Of a DNA stretch of 64,000 bases, positions 33,305 to 41,077 are shown one piece after another (position 1 is the stretch's first letter; each line of letters opens with the position of its first letter). This stretch comes from Halomarina rubra. GTDB lineage: Archaea; Halobacteriota; Halobacteria; Halobacteriales; Haloarculaceae. The stretch spans positions 248,001-312,000 of the forward strand of contig NZ_JALXFV010000002.1 of assembly GCF_023699475.1 (NCBI RefSeq). The letters are read 5' to 3'. Below the pieces are notes generated by a model, which was given only the letters and a program-made list of their open reading frames with translations, was not told where the DNA came from and ran no database searches. A program made the translations under genes and the position numbers.

Positions 33305-33390
33305 GAACCACGTCACCGCACCGCGGTATCGCGTGACGCGGCGGCGGTGGAATCACAACCCTTACCTAGCAGGCTCGGGTACGAGGTAGT

Positions 33391-33465
33391 AGCGGGATGG
33401 GATAGCCAGGAGATTCCGCCGGGCTCATAACCCGGAGATCGGTAGTTCAAATCTACCTCCCGCTA
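33391..33465 (+). tRNA. Initiator tRNA-Met (anticodon CAU)
   Basis: The acceptor stem is AGCGGGA / TCCCGCT, D-arm GGAT...TTCC, anticodon arm CCGGG-CTCATAA-CCCGG, T-arm GGTAG-TTCAAAT-CTACC and discriminator A. CCA is not encoded and there is no intron. The A1-U72 pair and three consecutive G-C pairs at the bottom of the anticodon stem (GGG/CCC) mark it as the initiator, not elongator, tRNA. A CCCTTAC element at ~33358-33364 is at promoter distance, and a short T-run (TTTT) follows the gene. Its 3' end is repeated twice downstream. Confidence 0.95.
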
Positions 33466-33508
33466 TTTTACTGCGAACAACGGCGAGGAGCGAGGCGACG
33501 AGTCCGGT
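33442..33508 (+). repeat. tRNA 3'-end direct repeat, copy A (in the tRNA)
   Basis: This covers the T-arm and acceptor 3' strand plus ~43 bp downstream. It matches 33703-33769 imperfectly but along its whole length, including the shared ACTGCGAACA block at 33471-33480. The first 23 bp differ at three positions. Confidence 0.75.
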
Positions 33509-33566
33509 GAGGAGTGAAATAGTCCGAGTAGTTCGAACGAGACTGTGAGCGAAGCGAACAGGCGTC

Positions 33567-33587
33567 GTTCAAATCTACCTCCCGCTA
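33567..33587 (+). repeat. tRNA 3'-end direct repeat, copy B
   Basis: An exact 21-bp copy of 33445-33465 (T-loop to discriminator base of the initiator tRNA). There is no matching 5' half, so it is not a tRNA gene. Confidence 0.9.
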
Positions 33588-33702
33588 CTTCTCTCAGACT
33601 CACACCCCGAACGGTGCGTTTCATCGCGCCGTGAGGACGTCGTGAGTCCGGAGCGGCAGTCCGAGTAGAGCAGAAACAGGGGGCGAACGCCAGTGAGCGA
33701 CT

Positions 33703-33769
33703 GTAGTTCGAATCCCCCTCCCGCTGTCGTACTGCGAACATCGGTGCGGAGCGCCGCGTCGAGTCCGGG
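33703..33769 (+). repeat. tRNA 3'-end direct repeat, copy C
   Basis: It starts GTAGTTCGAAT and ends the tRNA-like part with CTCCCGCT at 33725. It continues with sequence similar to that following the real tRNA (ACTGCGAACA at 33730-33739). The distance between copies A and C is 261 bp. Confidence 0.75.
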
Positions 33770-33864
33770 CGTCGCGCAGTGTGGACGGTCACGCGAACGT
33801 GATAGTTTTCGAACTGGTAGTGTGCAGCCACAACGTATTCCTTCCGTGGTGAAGTCGAACCTCC

Positions 33865-34593
33865 ATGGTCGACAGCGAGATCCTCGACGGTGCCATCGCC
33901 GAGCGGCCACGGGAGGTGAGCGAGCATCCGTTGCTCGCTGCCGTCTACGACCGCCACGACGCGCTCATCCGCCGGTACACACGTCGCGATGGCCGCACGC
34001 TGGAACTCGCGTTCGGACGCCACGCCCACCCCGACGCCGACGTGGGCGTCGAGGCGTTCCACGAGAACTGCGTCGACGTGGTCGGCATCGACGCGACGAC
34101 CGCCGACGCCCGACGGTTGCCGTTCGCGGACGACTCGTTCGACACCGTCGTCGGACGGCGCTTCCTCCACCACGTCCCCGAGGCCGACCGCGCGGCCATC
34201 GTCGCCGAGGCGCGACGCGTCCTCGCACCCGACGGTCGGTTCGTCGTACTGGAGGGGACACCGGGGCTGTACCGGCGACTGACGAAGGCCGTCGCGTTCC
34301 GACTGGGGGCGCTGGGTGAGGACACCGACGAGTACGGCCACCTGTCGGTGGACGAACTCCGCGACCTGCTCGACGAGGGTGGGTTCGAGACGGTGGCGTT
34401 CGAGCGCCTCGGCTCGCCGCTGATGCCGCTGAGCATCTCGACCGCGCCGTGGAGCGCGCGGGTCGCACCGCTGTACGAGTGCACCCAGTTCGTCCGGTGG
34501 TGGACGCTGGCGGTGGCGACGCCGACGGCCGACCCTGTGGCGGTCTCGCGGGTCGAGCGGCCCGAATCGTCGTCGAAACAACGACACGTCTAA
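33865..34593 (+). CDS. Methyltransferase-fold protein of the glycan locus
   Basis: 242 aa. The later SAM-methyltransferase motifs are clear: VVGIDATTADARRLPFADDS (~72-91), FDTVVGRRFLHHVPEADRAA and EARRVLAPDGRFVVLEGTPG. Motif I, normally a glycine-rich GxGxG after an acidic residue, is replaced by LELAFGRHAHPDADVG (~46-61), so SAM binding may be altered. The C-terminal ~90 residues are typical of Methyltransf_11 proteins that act on sugars or lipids. The stop is 27 bp from the GT2 start. A role in methylating a glycan or a lipid carrier is inferred from position. Confidence 0.78.
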   Translation: MVDSEILDGAIAERPREVSEHPLLAAVYDRHDALIRRYTRRDGRTLELAFGRHAHPDADVGVEAFHENCVDVVGIDATTADARRLPFADDSFDTVVGRRFLHHVPEADRAAIVAEARRVLAPDGRFVVLEGTPGLYRRLTKAVAFRLGALGEDTDEYGHLSVDELRDLLDEGGFETVAFERLGSPLMPLSISTAPWSARVAPLYECTQFVRWWTLAVATPTADPVAVSRVERPESSSKQRHV

Positions 34594-34619
34594 GTGAGGC
34601 GGCCGCCGTTCGACAACTC

Positions 34620-35294
34620 GTGCGTACCGTCGCCGTCATCCCCGCGTACAACGAAGCCACGACCATCGGGACCGTCGTCGATGGCGCGCTGGCCCACGTC
34701 GACCACGTGGTCGTCGTCGACGACGGGTCAAGCGACGACACCGCGAGCGTCGCCCGCCGTCACGGCGCGAGCGTCGTCGAACACGTCATCAACACGGGTG
34801 TCGGCGGCGCGGTCCGGACGGGCTATCGCTACGCCATCCGAAACGACTACGACTTCGTCGTCCAGATCGACGCCGACGGCCAACACGACCCGGAGTACAT
34901 CCCGAAACTGCTCGCCGAAGCCGAGGACCACGACATGGTCATCGGCAGTCGCTACCTCAACGACAGCCACGAGGAGTACTCGCAGGTCCGCAACGTCGGC
35001 ATCCGCTTTTTCACGCGCGTCGTGAACAGTCTCGGCGGCATCGACATCACCGACGTGACGAGCGGCTTTCGCGTGTATCGGACCTCCAAGCTAGAGACCA
35101 TCCTCCACCACTCCGACAAGCACTGGGCGGTCGAACAGACGCTCGACGCGGCGCGGTCGAACCACCGAATCACGGAGGTGTCCGTCGAGATGCCCGTGCG
35201 CGACGAGGGGGCCTCGCAGTTCACGCTCGACACGTTCGTGCTCTACCCCGCGCGCATGGCCGACGTCATCCTCCGCGTCCTCATCTTCCGCTAA
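34620..35294 (+). CDS. GT2 glycosyltransferase, Dol-P-glucose/mannose synthase-like
   Basis: The GTG at 34620 begins VRTVAVIPAYNEATTIGTVV exactly at the first strand of the GT-A fold; no earlier in-frame start is credible. 224 aa. Motifs: VVVDDGSSDDTASVA (31-45), NTGVGGAVRTGYRYA and the DxD in FVVQIDADGQHDPEYIP (Asp84, Asp86). GIDITDVTSGFRVYR and a late MPVRDEGASQFTL complete the family. Related archaeal enzymes (AglJ-like) charge dolichyl phosphate with the first sugar. The stop overlaps the start of the DUF2304 gene by one base, indicating a paired membrane partner. Confidence 0.9.
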   Translation: MRTVAVIPAYNEATTIGTVVDGALAHVDHVVVVDDGSSDDTASVARRHGASVVEHVINTGVGGAVRTGYRYAIRNDYDFVVQIDADGQHDPEYIPKLLAEAEDHDMVIGSRYLNDSHEEYSQVRNVGIRFFTRVVNSLGGIDITDVTSGFRVYRTSKLETILHHSDKHWAVEQTLDAARSNHRITEVSVEMPVRDEGASQFTLDTFVLYPARMADVILRVLIFR

Positions 35295-35653
35295 TGGCAG
35301 AGTACACCGTCGTCAACCTCGTCACGCTCGTCATCGGGCTGGGACTGCTGTTCAACGGCTACTACATCGTCCGTCGCGGGCGCGAGGACATCGCGCTGTT
35401 CGTCCTCTCGGCCATCGTCGGTCTCGGTCTGGTGTTCGTCGCCCTGCTCCCGAACGCCTTCCAGAGCGTCGCGACCGTCCTCGGTCTGGAACTCCAGGCG
35501 CGGGCCATCCTCGTCGTCTCGAACCTCGTGTTGTTCGTCGTCGTCACCTACCTGTTCAACCGCATCGGGAAGCTGTACGACCAGCAGTCCCGGCTCAACG
35601 AGGAGGTCAGCCTGCTGAAGAACGACCTCGAAGAACACCGCGATGACCGGTAG
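35294..35653 (+). CDS. DUF2304 membrane partner of the GT2 enzyme
   Basis: 119 aa. Three helices (VVNLVTLVIGLGLLFNGYYI, ALFVLSAIVGLGLVFVALLP, AILVVSNLVLFVVVTYLFNR) are followed by a predicted coiled coil (LYDQQSRLNEEVSLLKNDLE, ~93-112). DUF2304 genes very often sit directly after GT2 genes, and the proteins are thought to help membrane docking or transfer of lipid-linked sugars. The TAATG junction with the GT2 gene and an 11-bp overlap with the deacetylase mark one operon. Confidence 0.87.
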   Translation: MAEYTVVNLVTLVIGLGLLFNGYYIVRRGREDIALFVLSAIVGLGLVFVALLPNAFQSVATVLGLELQARAILVVSNLVLFVVVTYLFNRIGKLYDQQSRLNEEVSLLKNDLEEHRDDR

Positions 35654-36557
35654 CGACCCCGGCGGGCGGCCCGAGGACACTCCCCGAGCAGTCCTCTCTA
35701 TCGACTTCGAACTGTTCGCACAGACGCCCGCCTACCGGGGCGCGTCCGGAACGGCACCCGACGAGACCGTCGGTCTCGAACAGGGGCAGTTCCTCCGCGA
35801 GACGCTCGCCGCCCACGACGCGGACGCGACGTTCTTCACCGTCTCCTCGGTGGCCGACGAGCACCCCGAGGCGGTTCGGGCCATCGCCGACGCGGGCCAC
35901 GAAGTCGCCTCCCACACCCACAGCCACCGTCTGCTGTCGGACCTCTCCCCCGACGAGCGCCGCGGAGAACTCGTGCGCTCACGCGAGACCCTCGAATCGG
36001 TCACGGGCACGTCCGTCGACGGCTTCCGCGCCCCGGCGTTCGACGTGCCCGACGGGACGTTCGCCGACCTCGCGGCGGCGGGCTACGCCTACGATTCGAG
36101 CGTCGCCGCCTGCCGGAAGATTCCGGGCTGGTACGGCGGGGAGGACGACGCGGTCCGCCCGTGTTCGGCGGCCGACGTGCGTGCGGACGCTCCCGCGCAC
36201 CTCGCGGAACTCCCCGTCGCGGTCATGCCGGGCCTGCGACTGCCCCTGACCGGGACGTGGCTCCGCTTCTTCGGCGTTCGCTACACCGTCGCCGGGATGC
36301 ACCTGCTCGCGCGCCGGGGTATCACGCCCGTCCTCTACGTCCACCCGTGGGAACTGGCGGACCTCCCCGACGTGGACGGGGTTCCGAAGCGCGTGTACGT
36401 CCGGACCGGGACGTGGATGCGTCGGGCCGTCGAGCGCATCCTCGCAGAACCGTTCGAGTTCGTCACCGCCCGAGAGGTCGTCGCCGACGCGGTGGGGACA
36501 CCGCCGTACGGGACGGGACCGACCGTCGACACCGGCCCCGACGGCGAGGCCGAGTAG
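35643..36557 (+). CDS. Polysaccharide deacetylase (NodB-fold)
   Basis: 304 aa. Motif 1 is LSIDFELFAQT (Asp21), motif 2 is SHTHSHRLL (His91, His95), motif 3 is GFRAPAFDVPDG, and a late motif TPVLYVHPWELAD carries the last His. The family removes N- or O-acetyl groups from sugars with a single metal ion. There is no signal peptide, so it would act in the cytoplasm on a lipid-linked or nucleotide sugar. It overlaps the DUF2304 gene by 11 bp and is followed one base later by the next GTG. Confidence 0.9.
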   Translation: MTGSDPGGRPEDTPRAVLSIDFELFAQTPAYRGASGTAPDETVGLEQGQFLRETLAAHDADATFFTVSSVADEHPEAVRAIADAGHEVASHTHSHRLLSDLSPDERRGELVRSRETLESVTGTSVDGFRAPAFDVPDGTFADLAAAGYAYDSSVAACRKIPGWYGGEDDAVRPCSAADVRADAPAHLAELPVAVMPGLRLPLTGTWLRFFGVRYTVAGMHLLARRGITPVLYVHPWELADLPDVDGVPKRVYVRTGTWMRRAVERILAEPFEFVTAREVVADAVGTPPYGTGPTVDTGPDGEAE

Positions 36558-36558
36558 C

Positions 36559-37584
36559 GTGGTCGACGACCGACTGAAGCGTGTCCTCGGGTTCGTCCTC
36601 CGGTACGGCATCGGCCTCCTCGCCGTCGCGTGGCTCCTCCAGCAACTCGACTCCGACCGACTCGTGGGGGTCCTGACCGACGTCCCGCCCGTGACGCTCG
36701 CGGCGTTGCTCGCCGTCACGGTCGTCGGCCTCGCAGGACGGTTCTTCACGTGGCACGTGTTGATGAACCGCCTCGACTCGGCCAGTTTCCGGGCCGCGGC
36801 GAGCACCGACCTCGTCGTCAACTTCATCAACCAGGTGCTCCCCTCGCGGCTGTCGGGGCGGGCGGCGGCCCCCGTCGTCGTCCGCACAGAGGCGGGTCTG
36901 AGCGGCGGGGACAGCGTCGCCGTCGCGGGGGTCCACACGGGGCTGTACGCCGTGCTGTACGGCGTCGTCTCGGCGGTCGGCGTCGTCGCCGGTCTCGGCG
37001 AGTTCCCGACCGGCGTCCTCCTCTTGCTCGCGCTCTCGACGGTGCTGTACTTCGCGGCCGGCGCGTTCGTGCTGATGGTCGGGTCGAACCTCACCGCGCT
37101 CGACCGGTTCCTGGCGGGCGTCGCGGGTCTGTTCGACCGACTCCCGCGTGTCGGGACGCGCCTCGCCGGGATGGTCCGGTCGCTCCCCGACTTCACCGAC
37201 GCCTCCGCGGACGCGTTCCGGACGCTCTCGACGGCCCCACGGACCGTCTCGCTGTACGCGCTGGGCTGGCTGGTGGCGATGGTGCTGACGCCGGGGCTTC
37301 GCGTCTGGCTGTTGTTCGACGCGCTCGGGACCGGGTTCGAACCGGCGCTCCTCCTGCCGCTGTACCTGCTCGCGGCGTACAGCGTGACGCTGCTCCCGCT
37401 GACGCCCGGCGGCATCGGCGTGACGGAGGCGACGGCGACGGCGGTGTTCGTCGCGCTGGGGGTGCCCGCCGAGGTCGTCGTCCCGGTCGTGTTCATCGAC
37501 CGGTTCCTGAGCGTCTACCTGCCGGCGCTGGCGGGCTGGTACCCCTCGCTCAGGCTGGACCTCTCGGCGCTCGCGCCCGAGTAG
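36559..37584 (+). CDS. Flippase-like membrane protein (LPG-synthase TM / UPF0104 family)
   Basis: The GTG start is one base after the deacetylase stop; 341 aa with about eight helices. The family signature is FINQVLPSRLSGRAAAPVVV (~94-113), with LPLTPGGIGVTEATATAVFV near the C-terminus. It is the same domain as the C-terminal half of AglD, where it follows a GT2 domain; here it is a separate gene. The expected role is moving or presenting a polyprenyl-phosphate sugar, inferred from AglD-like relatives. Confidence 0.87.
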   Translation: MVDDRLKRVLGFVLRYGIGLLAVAWLLQQLDSDRLVGVLTDVPPVTLAALLAVTVVGLAGRFFTWHVLMNRLDSASFRAAASTDLVVNFINQVLPSRLSGRAAAPVVVRTEAGLSGGDSVAVAGVHTGLYAVLYGVVSAVGVVAGLGEFPTGVLLLLALSTVLYFAAGAFVLMVGSNLTALDRFLAGVAGLFDRLPRVGTRLAGMVRSLPDFTDASADAFRTLSTAPRTVSLYALGWLVAMVLTPGLRVWLLFDALGTGFEPALLLPLYLLAAYSVTLLPLTPGGIGVTEATATAVFVALGVPAEVVVPVVFIDRFLSVYLPALAGWYPSLRLDLSALAPE

Positions 37585-37590
37585 AGGAGA

Positions 37591-37599
37591 AAGTATTTC
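37591..37599 (+). promoter_or_regulatory. TATA box of the phosphatase-fold gene
   Basis: AAGTATTTC, 24-32 nt before the ATG at 37623. It indicates an internal promoter of the glycan locus. Confidence 0.45.
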
Positions 37600-37622
37600 C
37601 GCCGCCCTCGGCTCGCATCGGT

Positions 37623-39167
37623 ATGACTCGGACGTTCGTCGTCGGTCTCGACGGCGCGAGCTGGCGACTGCTCGACCCGTGGCTCGACGCCGGCGACCTG
37701 CCGAACCTCGCCGCCCTCCGCGAGTCCGGCGCGTGGGCCGCCCACCGGAGCTGTCTCCCGCCCGTGACGTTCCCCAACTGGAAGTGCTACTCCTCGGGGA
37801 AGGACCCCGGCGGCTTCGGCGTGTTCTGGTTCGAACACGTCGACCTGGAGAACGAGGAGATAACGGTCGCCAACGGCGGCGACTTCCGGACCGTCGAACT
37901 GTGGGACTACCTCAACGACGACGGGATGACGACGGGCGTCGTCAACATGCCGACGATGTACCCGCCCCGCGACCTGGACGGCCCCGTGGTCTGTGGCGGC
38001 CCCGACGCCGTCTCCGGTGAGTACCGCTCCATCGACTCGGGGTACACCTCGCCCGCGGACCTCGCCGACTACCTCGAACGCGAGTTCGACTACGAGGTCC
38101 ACCCGAACCCGCTGCTCTCCTCGAACGAGGAGCGCGGCGCGGAGGTCGACGCCATCCTCGACGTGATGGACTCGCGGTTCGACGTCGCCCTCGACCTGTT
38201 CGAGCGCGACGAACTCGACTTCATGCACGTGACGCTGTTCTACCTCAACGTCCTGCATCACTTCTTCTGGGACGACGAACCGGTGTACCGGGCGTGGCAA
38301 CTCGTCGACGAGCGCCTCGGCGAACTGCGCGAACTGGAGGACACGACGCTCGTGCTCATGTCCGACCACGGCGCGGCCCCCACCACGACGGAGTTCTACG
38401 TCAACGAGTGGCTCGCCGAGAACGGCTATCAGGCCCGCGAGCGCACCGTCGAGGACTACCTCAAGCCGCTGGGGCTGACCCGCGAGAACGCGCTGAAGCT
38501 CGCCAAGCGCGCCGGCATCGTCGACACGCTCGCGGCGGTCGTCCCCCAGCGTCTCCAGCAACTCGTCCCCCAGAGCGCGGGGCTCAAACGCGGGCGGAAG
38601 CTGGAGGCCATCGACCTGCCGAACACGAAGGCCGTCGCCAGCGGCCAGGGACCCATCTACATCAACCCGCGATACGACGTCGAGGCGGTCCGCGAGGAAC
38701 TCGTCGCCGACCTCGAAGCGGTCTCGGACGCCGACGGACCGCTGTTCACCGCCGTCCACCGCGGAGAGGACGTCTACCACGGCCCGTTCGTCGACGAGGG
38801 CCCGGAGGTCGTCGTCGACATGCGCCCCGGCGTCCACGTCAACGACGGCGTCGGCGGCGGCGAGGTGACGACCGCCCCCGACCGCTGGGCCGCCGAGAAC
38901 ACGCCCCACGGCATCTTCGTCGCCGCGGGACCGAACGTCGCTGCGACCGGTGAACTCGACGACATCTCCATCCTCGACATCGCGCCGACGGTGCTGGCGG
39001 GGATGGGGAGCGACGTGCCGACCGACATGCGCGGGGAGGTCCTCGACGTCTTCGCGGACGCCCCCGAGTGGAGCGAGCGCGACCCGCTGTCGTTCCGCCA
39101 GCGAGAGGGCGTCGGCGACGGCGACGAGGTGGCAGACCGCCTGAAACAACTGGGGTACATGGAGTGA
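37623..39167 (+). CDS. Alkaline-phosphatase-superfamily phosphodiesterase/phosphatase
   Basis: 514 aa. Metal ligand Asp10 is in VVGLDGASWRLLDPW. The Thr49 nucleophile is in PPVTFPNWKCYSSG. LVLMSDHGAAPTTTEF provides Asp-His ligands and ENTPHGIFVAAGP the last His, followed by ISILDIAPTVLAGMGSDVP. This is the type I phosphodiesterase/nucleotide pyrophosphatase subgroup, which can also act as sulfatase or phosphoglycerol transferase. Its placement in a glycan locus makes a sugar-phosphate or lipid-phosphate substrate likely (inference). It has no signal peptide and its own promoter. Confidence 0.88.
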   Translation: MTRTFVVGLDGASWRLLDPWLDAGDLPNLAALRESGAWAAHRSCLPPVTFPNWKCYSSGKDPGGFGVFWFEHVDLENEEITVANGGDFRTVELWDYLNDDGMTTGVVNMPTMYPPRDLDGPVVCGGPDAVSGEYRSIDSGYTSPADLADYLEREFDYEVHPNPLLSSNEERGAEVDAILDVMDSRFDVALDLFERDELDFMHVTLFYLNVLHHFFWDDEPVYRAWQLVDERLGELRELEDTTLVLMSDHGAAPTTTEFYVNEWLAENGYQARERTVEDYLKPLGLTRENALKLAKRAGIVDTLAAVVPQRLQQLVPQSAGLKRGRKLEAIDLPNTKAVASGQGPIYINPRYDVEAVREELVADLEAVSDADGPLFTAVHRGEDVYHGPFVDEGPEVVVDMRPGVHVNDGVGGGEVTTAPDRWAAENTPHGIFVAAGPNVAATGELDDISILDIAPTVLAGMGSDVPTDMRGEVLDVFADAPEWSERDPLSFRQREGVGDGDEVADRLKQLGYME

Positions 39168-39216
39168 CCCGGCGAGCGGAGCCCCCTCGTGCGACCACCG
39201 TCACCGAATCACGAGA

Positions 39217-39222
39217 CTTTTG
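39217..39222 (+). promoter_or_regulatory. TATA box of the GT39-like gene
   Basis: CTTTTG in the context GAGACTTTTGCC, 25-30 nt before the ATG at 39247. Confidence 0.45.
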
Positions 39223-39246
39223 CCACACTCGGCTGAGCGGGTGAGT

Positions 39247-41043
39247 ATGCGGCGACTGCTCTCCCCGCTCGGTCGGGTTCGCGACCGGGTCCGTTCGGAC
39301 GTCGACGCCGACCCGTACCTCGGGTACATCCTCGTGCTGGCGTTCGTCCTCGGTGCGTTCTGGTTCTGGCACCTCGCGCCGAACTTCGCGACGCGCGACG
39401 AGATGGACCGCATCCTCGACCCGATGGTCGCGTTCGGCGTCTTCCAGTCCGACCCGTCTATCGCCTCGTTGCAGGCGGGAATCGAGTGGGGCCGGGTCCC
39501 GTTCGGCGCGACGTTCTACCTGTACGCGCTGGCGCTGGTGCCGGTCGTCGTCGTCGCCGCACTCACGGGCCAGATGGACATCTTCGACACCTTCGCCGAC
39601 CCGCGGTGGCCGTTCAGCGCGTTCGGCACCTACGAGGCGTGGCACGCCACGCCCGAGTGGGTCTGGCTGACCGTCGTCTCCATCGCCCGCCTGTTCACCG
39701 TCCTGTTCGCCGTCGGGTCGGTCTACCTCACCTACCGCATCGGGACGGAGATCCGCGACCGAGCGACGGGCCGACTCGCGGCCGTCCTGCTGACGGTGAC
39801 GTGGGGCTTTCTCACCATCAGTCACGAGGGCGGCGAGGACATGCCCGCGATGTTCTTCGTCCTGCTCGCGCTGTACCTGCTGCTCGGATACGTCCGGACC
39901 GGGTCGGACCGGCGGTTCTACGCCGCCAGCGCGGCGGGCGGGGCGGCCATCGCGTTCAAACTGACGGCGTTCCCCGTCATCGTCGCCGTGGGGGCGGCGT
40001 GGCTGCTCCGGGCGCGCGAGGCCGACGACTGGCGGGACGCGCTGGTCCAGCCGACGCTGCTCGTCGCGGGCGCGCTGTTCGGTCTCGCGGTCATCCTGCT
40101 GGGCTTCCCGACGTTCCTCGTCGGCGGCACCGACCAGATTCTCACGCGGTTCTTCGAGGGGTCGGGAGAGCGGGCGGACTGGGCGACCGGCCCCGACGCC
40201 CCCATCTGGTGGTGGTTCCTGCGGGGGTACTTCTCCGGCATGAGCCTCCCGCTGTTCCTCGCGTCCTGTGCGGGCGTCGTCGGTGGCGTCTACCAGCTCG
40301 CGACGAACCGCGAGGAGTCGAGTTACATCGCGCTCGTGCTCGTCGCGCTCGGGACGTACGTCCTGCTGTTCTCCCAGTGGCACGACTTCCGCGTCCACCA
40401 CCTGCTACCGACGTTCCCGCTGCTGGCGGTGCTGGTCGCGCTGGGGCTGAACCGACTCCTGCGCGACGCGCCCCGCGCCGGCGTCGCACTCACCGTCCTG
40501 TTGCTGCTGTCGACGAGCGTCTACGCCGCCGTCGGGGTCGTCGGCTACGCGACCATGCCCCGCGACGAGGCCGTGGACTGGCTCGACGAGAACGCCGAGG
40601 ACGGTGACACCCTCGAACTGTACCGCGTCCACATGCAGGACACGGCGGTGCCCCACTCGATAGACGTCAACCACCGCTACGAGAACAGGGAGAGCCACGT
40701 CGCCTGTCCCGAGTACGTCGAGATAACGTACCGCGACCTGCTGTACCTGAAAGACGGGACGTACTACCGCAACGGCGCGCCACAGAAGACGTACGTCAGG
40801 AACATGCTGAACGGCGAGTACGGCTACGAGATCGTCGCCGAGTTCGGCCCCCGGCCCCCGAACTTCGTCCCCGAGCGGGCGTCGCCGGGGTCGCTCGTCG
40901 ACCTGCTCCCCTACGGCGTGATTCCCCACACCGACCAGTACGCCGACGAGCAGGAGTTGGAGCCGAACCAGTACACGGCGATTCTGGCTCCGACCGGGCC
41001 GAACTCCTGTGACGCCGACCGCGGCATCCCGTTCTACAACTGA
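39247..41043 (+). CDS. GT-C glycosyltransferase (family 39 / ArnT-like)
   Basis: 598 aa, about eleven helices and a C-terminal outer domain (~440-598). The first outer loop holds the GT-C acidic motif FATRDEMDRILDPM (~47-60). ISHEGGEDMPAMFFVLLALY is also typical of PMT/ArnT proteins. These enzymes take a sugar from a polyprenyl-phosphate donor on the outer face and pass it to a protein or lipid. Such donors could come from the two GT2 pairs at 32091 and 34620. It has its own promoter and ends the locus; the next gene is convergent. Confidence 0.87.
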   Translation: MRRLLSPLGRVRDRVRSDVDADPYLGYILVLAFVLGAFWFWHLAPNFATRDEMDRILDPMVAFGVFQSDPSIASLQAGIEWGRVPFGATFYLYALALVPVVVVAALTGQMDIFDTFADPRWPFSAFGTYEAWHATPEWVWLTVVSIARLFTVLFAVGSVYLTYRIGTEIRDRATGRLAAVLLTVTWGFLTISHEGGEDMPAMFFVLLALYLLLGYVRTGSDRRFYAASAAGGAAIAFKLTAFPVIVAVGAAWLLRAREADDWRDALVQPTLLVAGALFGLAVILLGFPTFLVGGTDQILTRFFEGSGERADWATGPDAPIWWWFLRGYFSGMSLPLFLASCAGVVGGVYQLATNREESSYIALVLVALGTYVLLFSQWHDFRVHHLLPTFPLLAVLVALGLNRLLRDAPRAGVALTVLLLLSTSVYAAVGVVGYATMPRDEAVDWLDENAEDGDTLELYRVHMQDTAVPHSIDVNHRYENRESHVACPEYVEITYRDLLYLKDGTYYRNGAPQKTYVRNMLNGEYGYEIVAEFGPRPPNFVPERASPGSLVDLLPYGVIPHTDQYADEQELEPNQYTAILAPTGPNSCDADRGIPFYN

Positions 41044-41077
41044 GTCGCCGGGCGCTCCGTTCTCTCGCGGGGCTGTC

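Larger units (their letters stand above)
33466..33864 (+). other. 399-bp gene-free region downstream of the tRNA
   Basis: No credible gene is present. It holds two degenerate copies of the tRNA 3' end, related filler with GTGAGCGA(AGCGAACAGG)-type words repeated before each copy, and the promoter of the methyltransferase gene at the right end (GATAGTTTTCGAAC near 33811-33824). The organisation resembles successive attachment-site scars. No integrase remnant was seen. Confidence 0.7.

Noticed and set aside
33567-33725. Two further tRNA genes or pseudo-tRNAs downstream of tRNA-iMet
   Set aside because: Only the T-arm and 3' acceptor strand are repeated. No D-arm, anticodon arm or 5' acceptor strand can be folded, so they are repeats and not tRNA genes.
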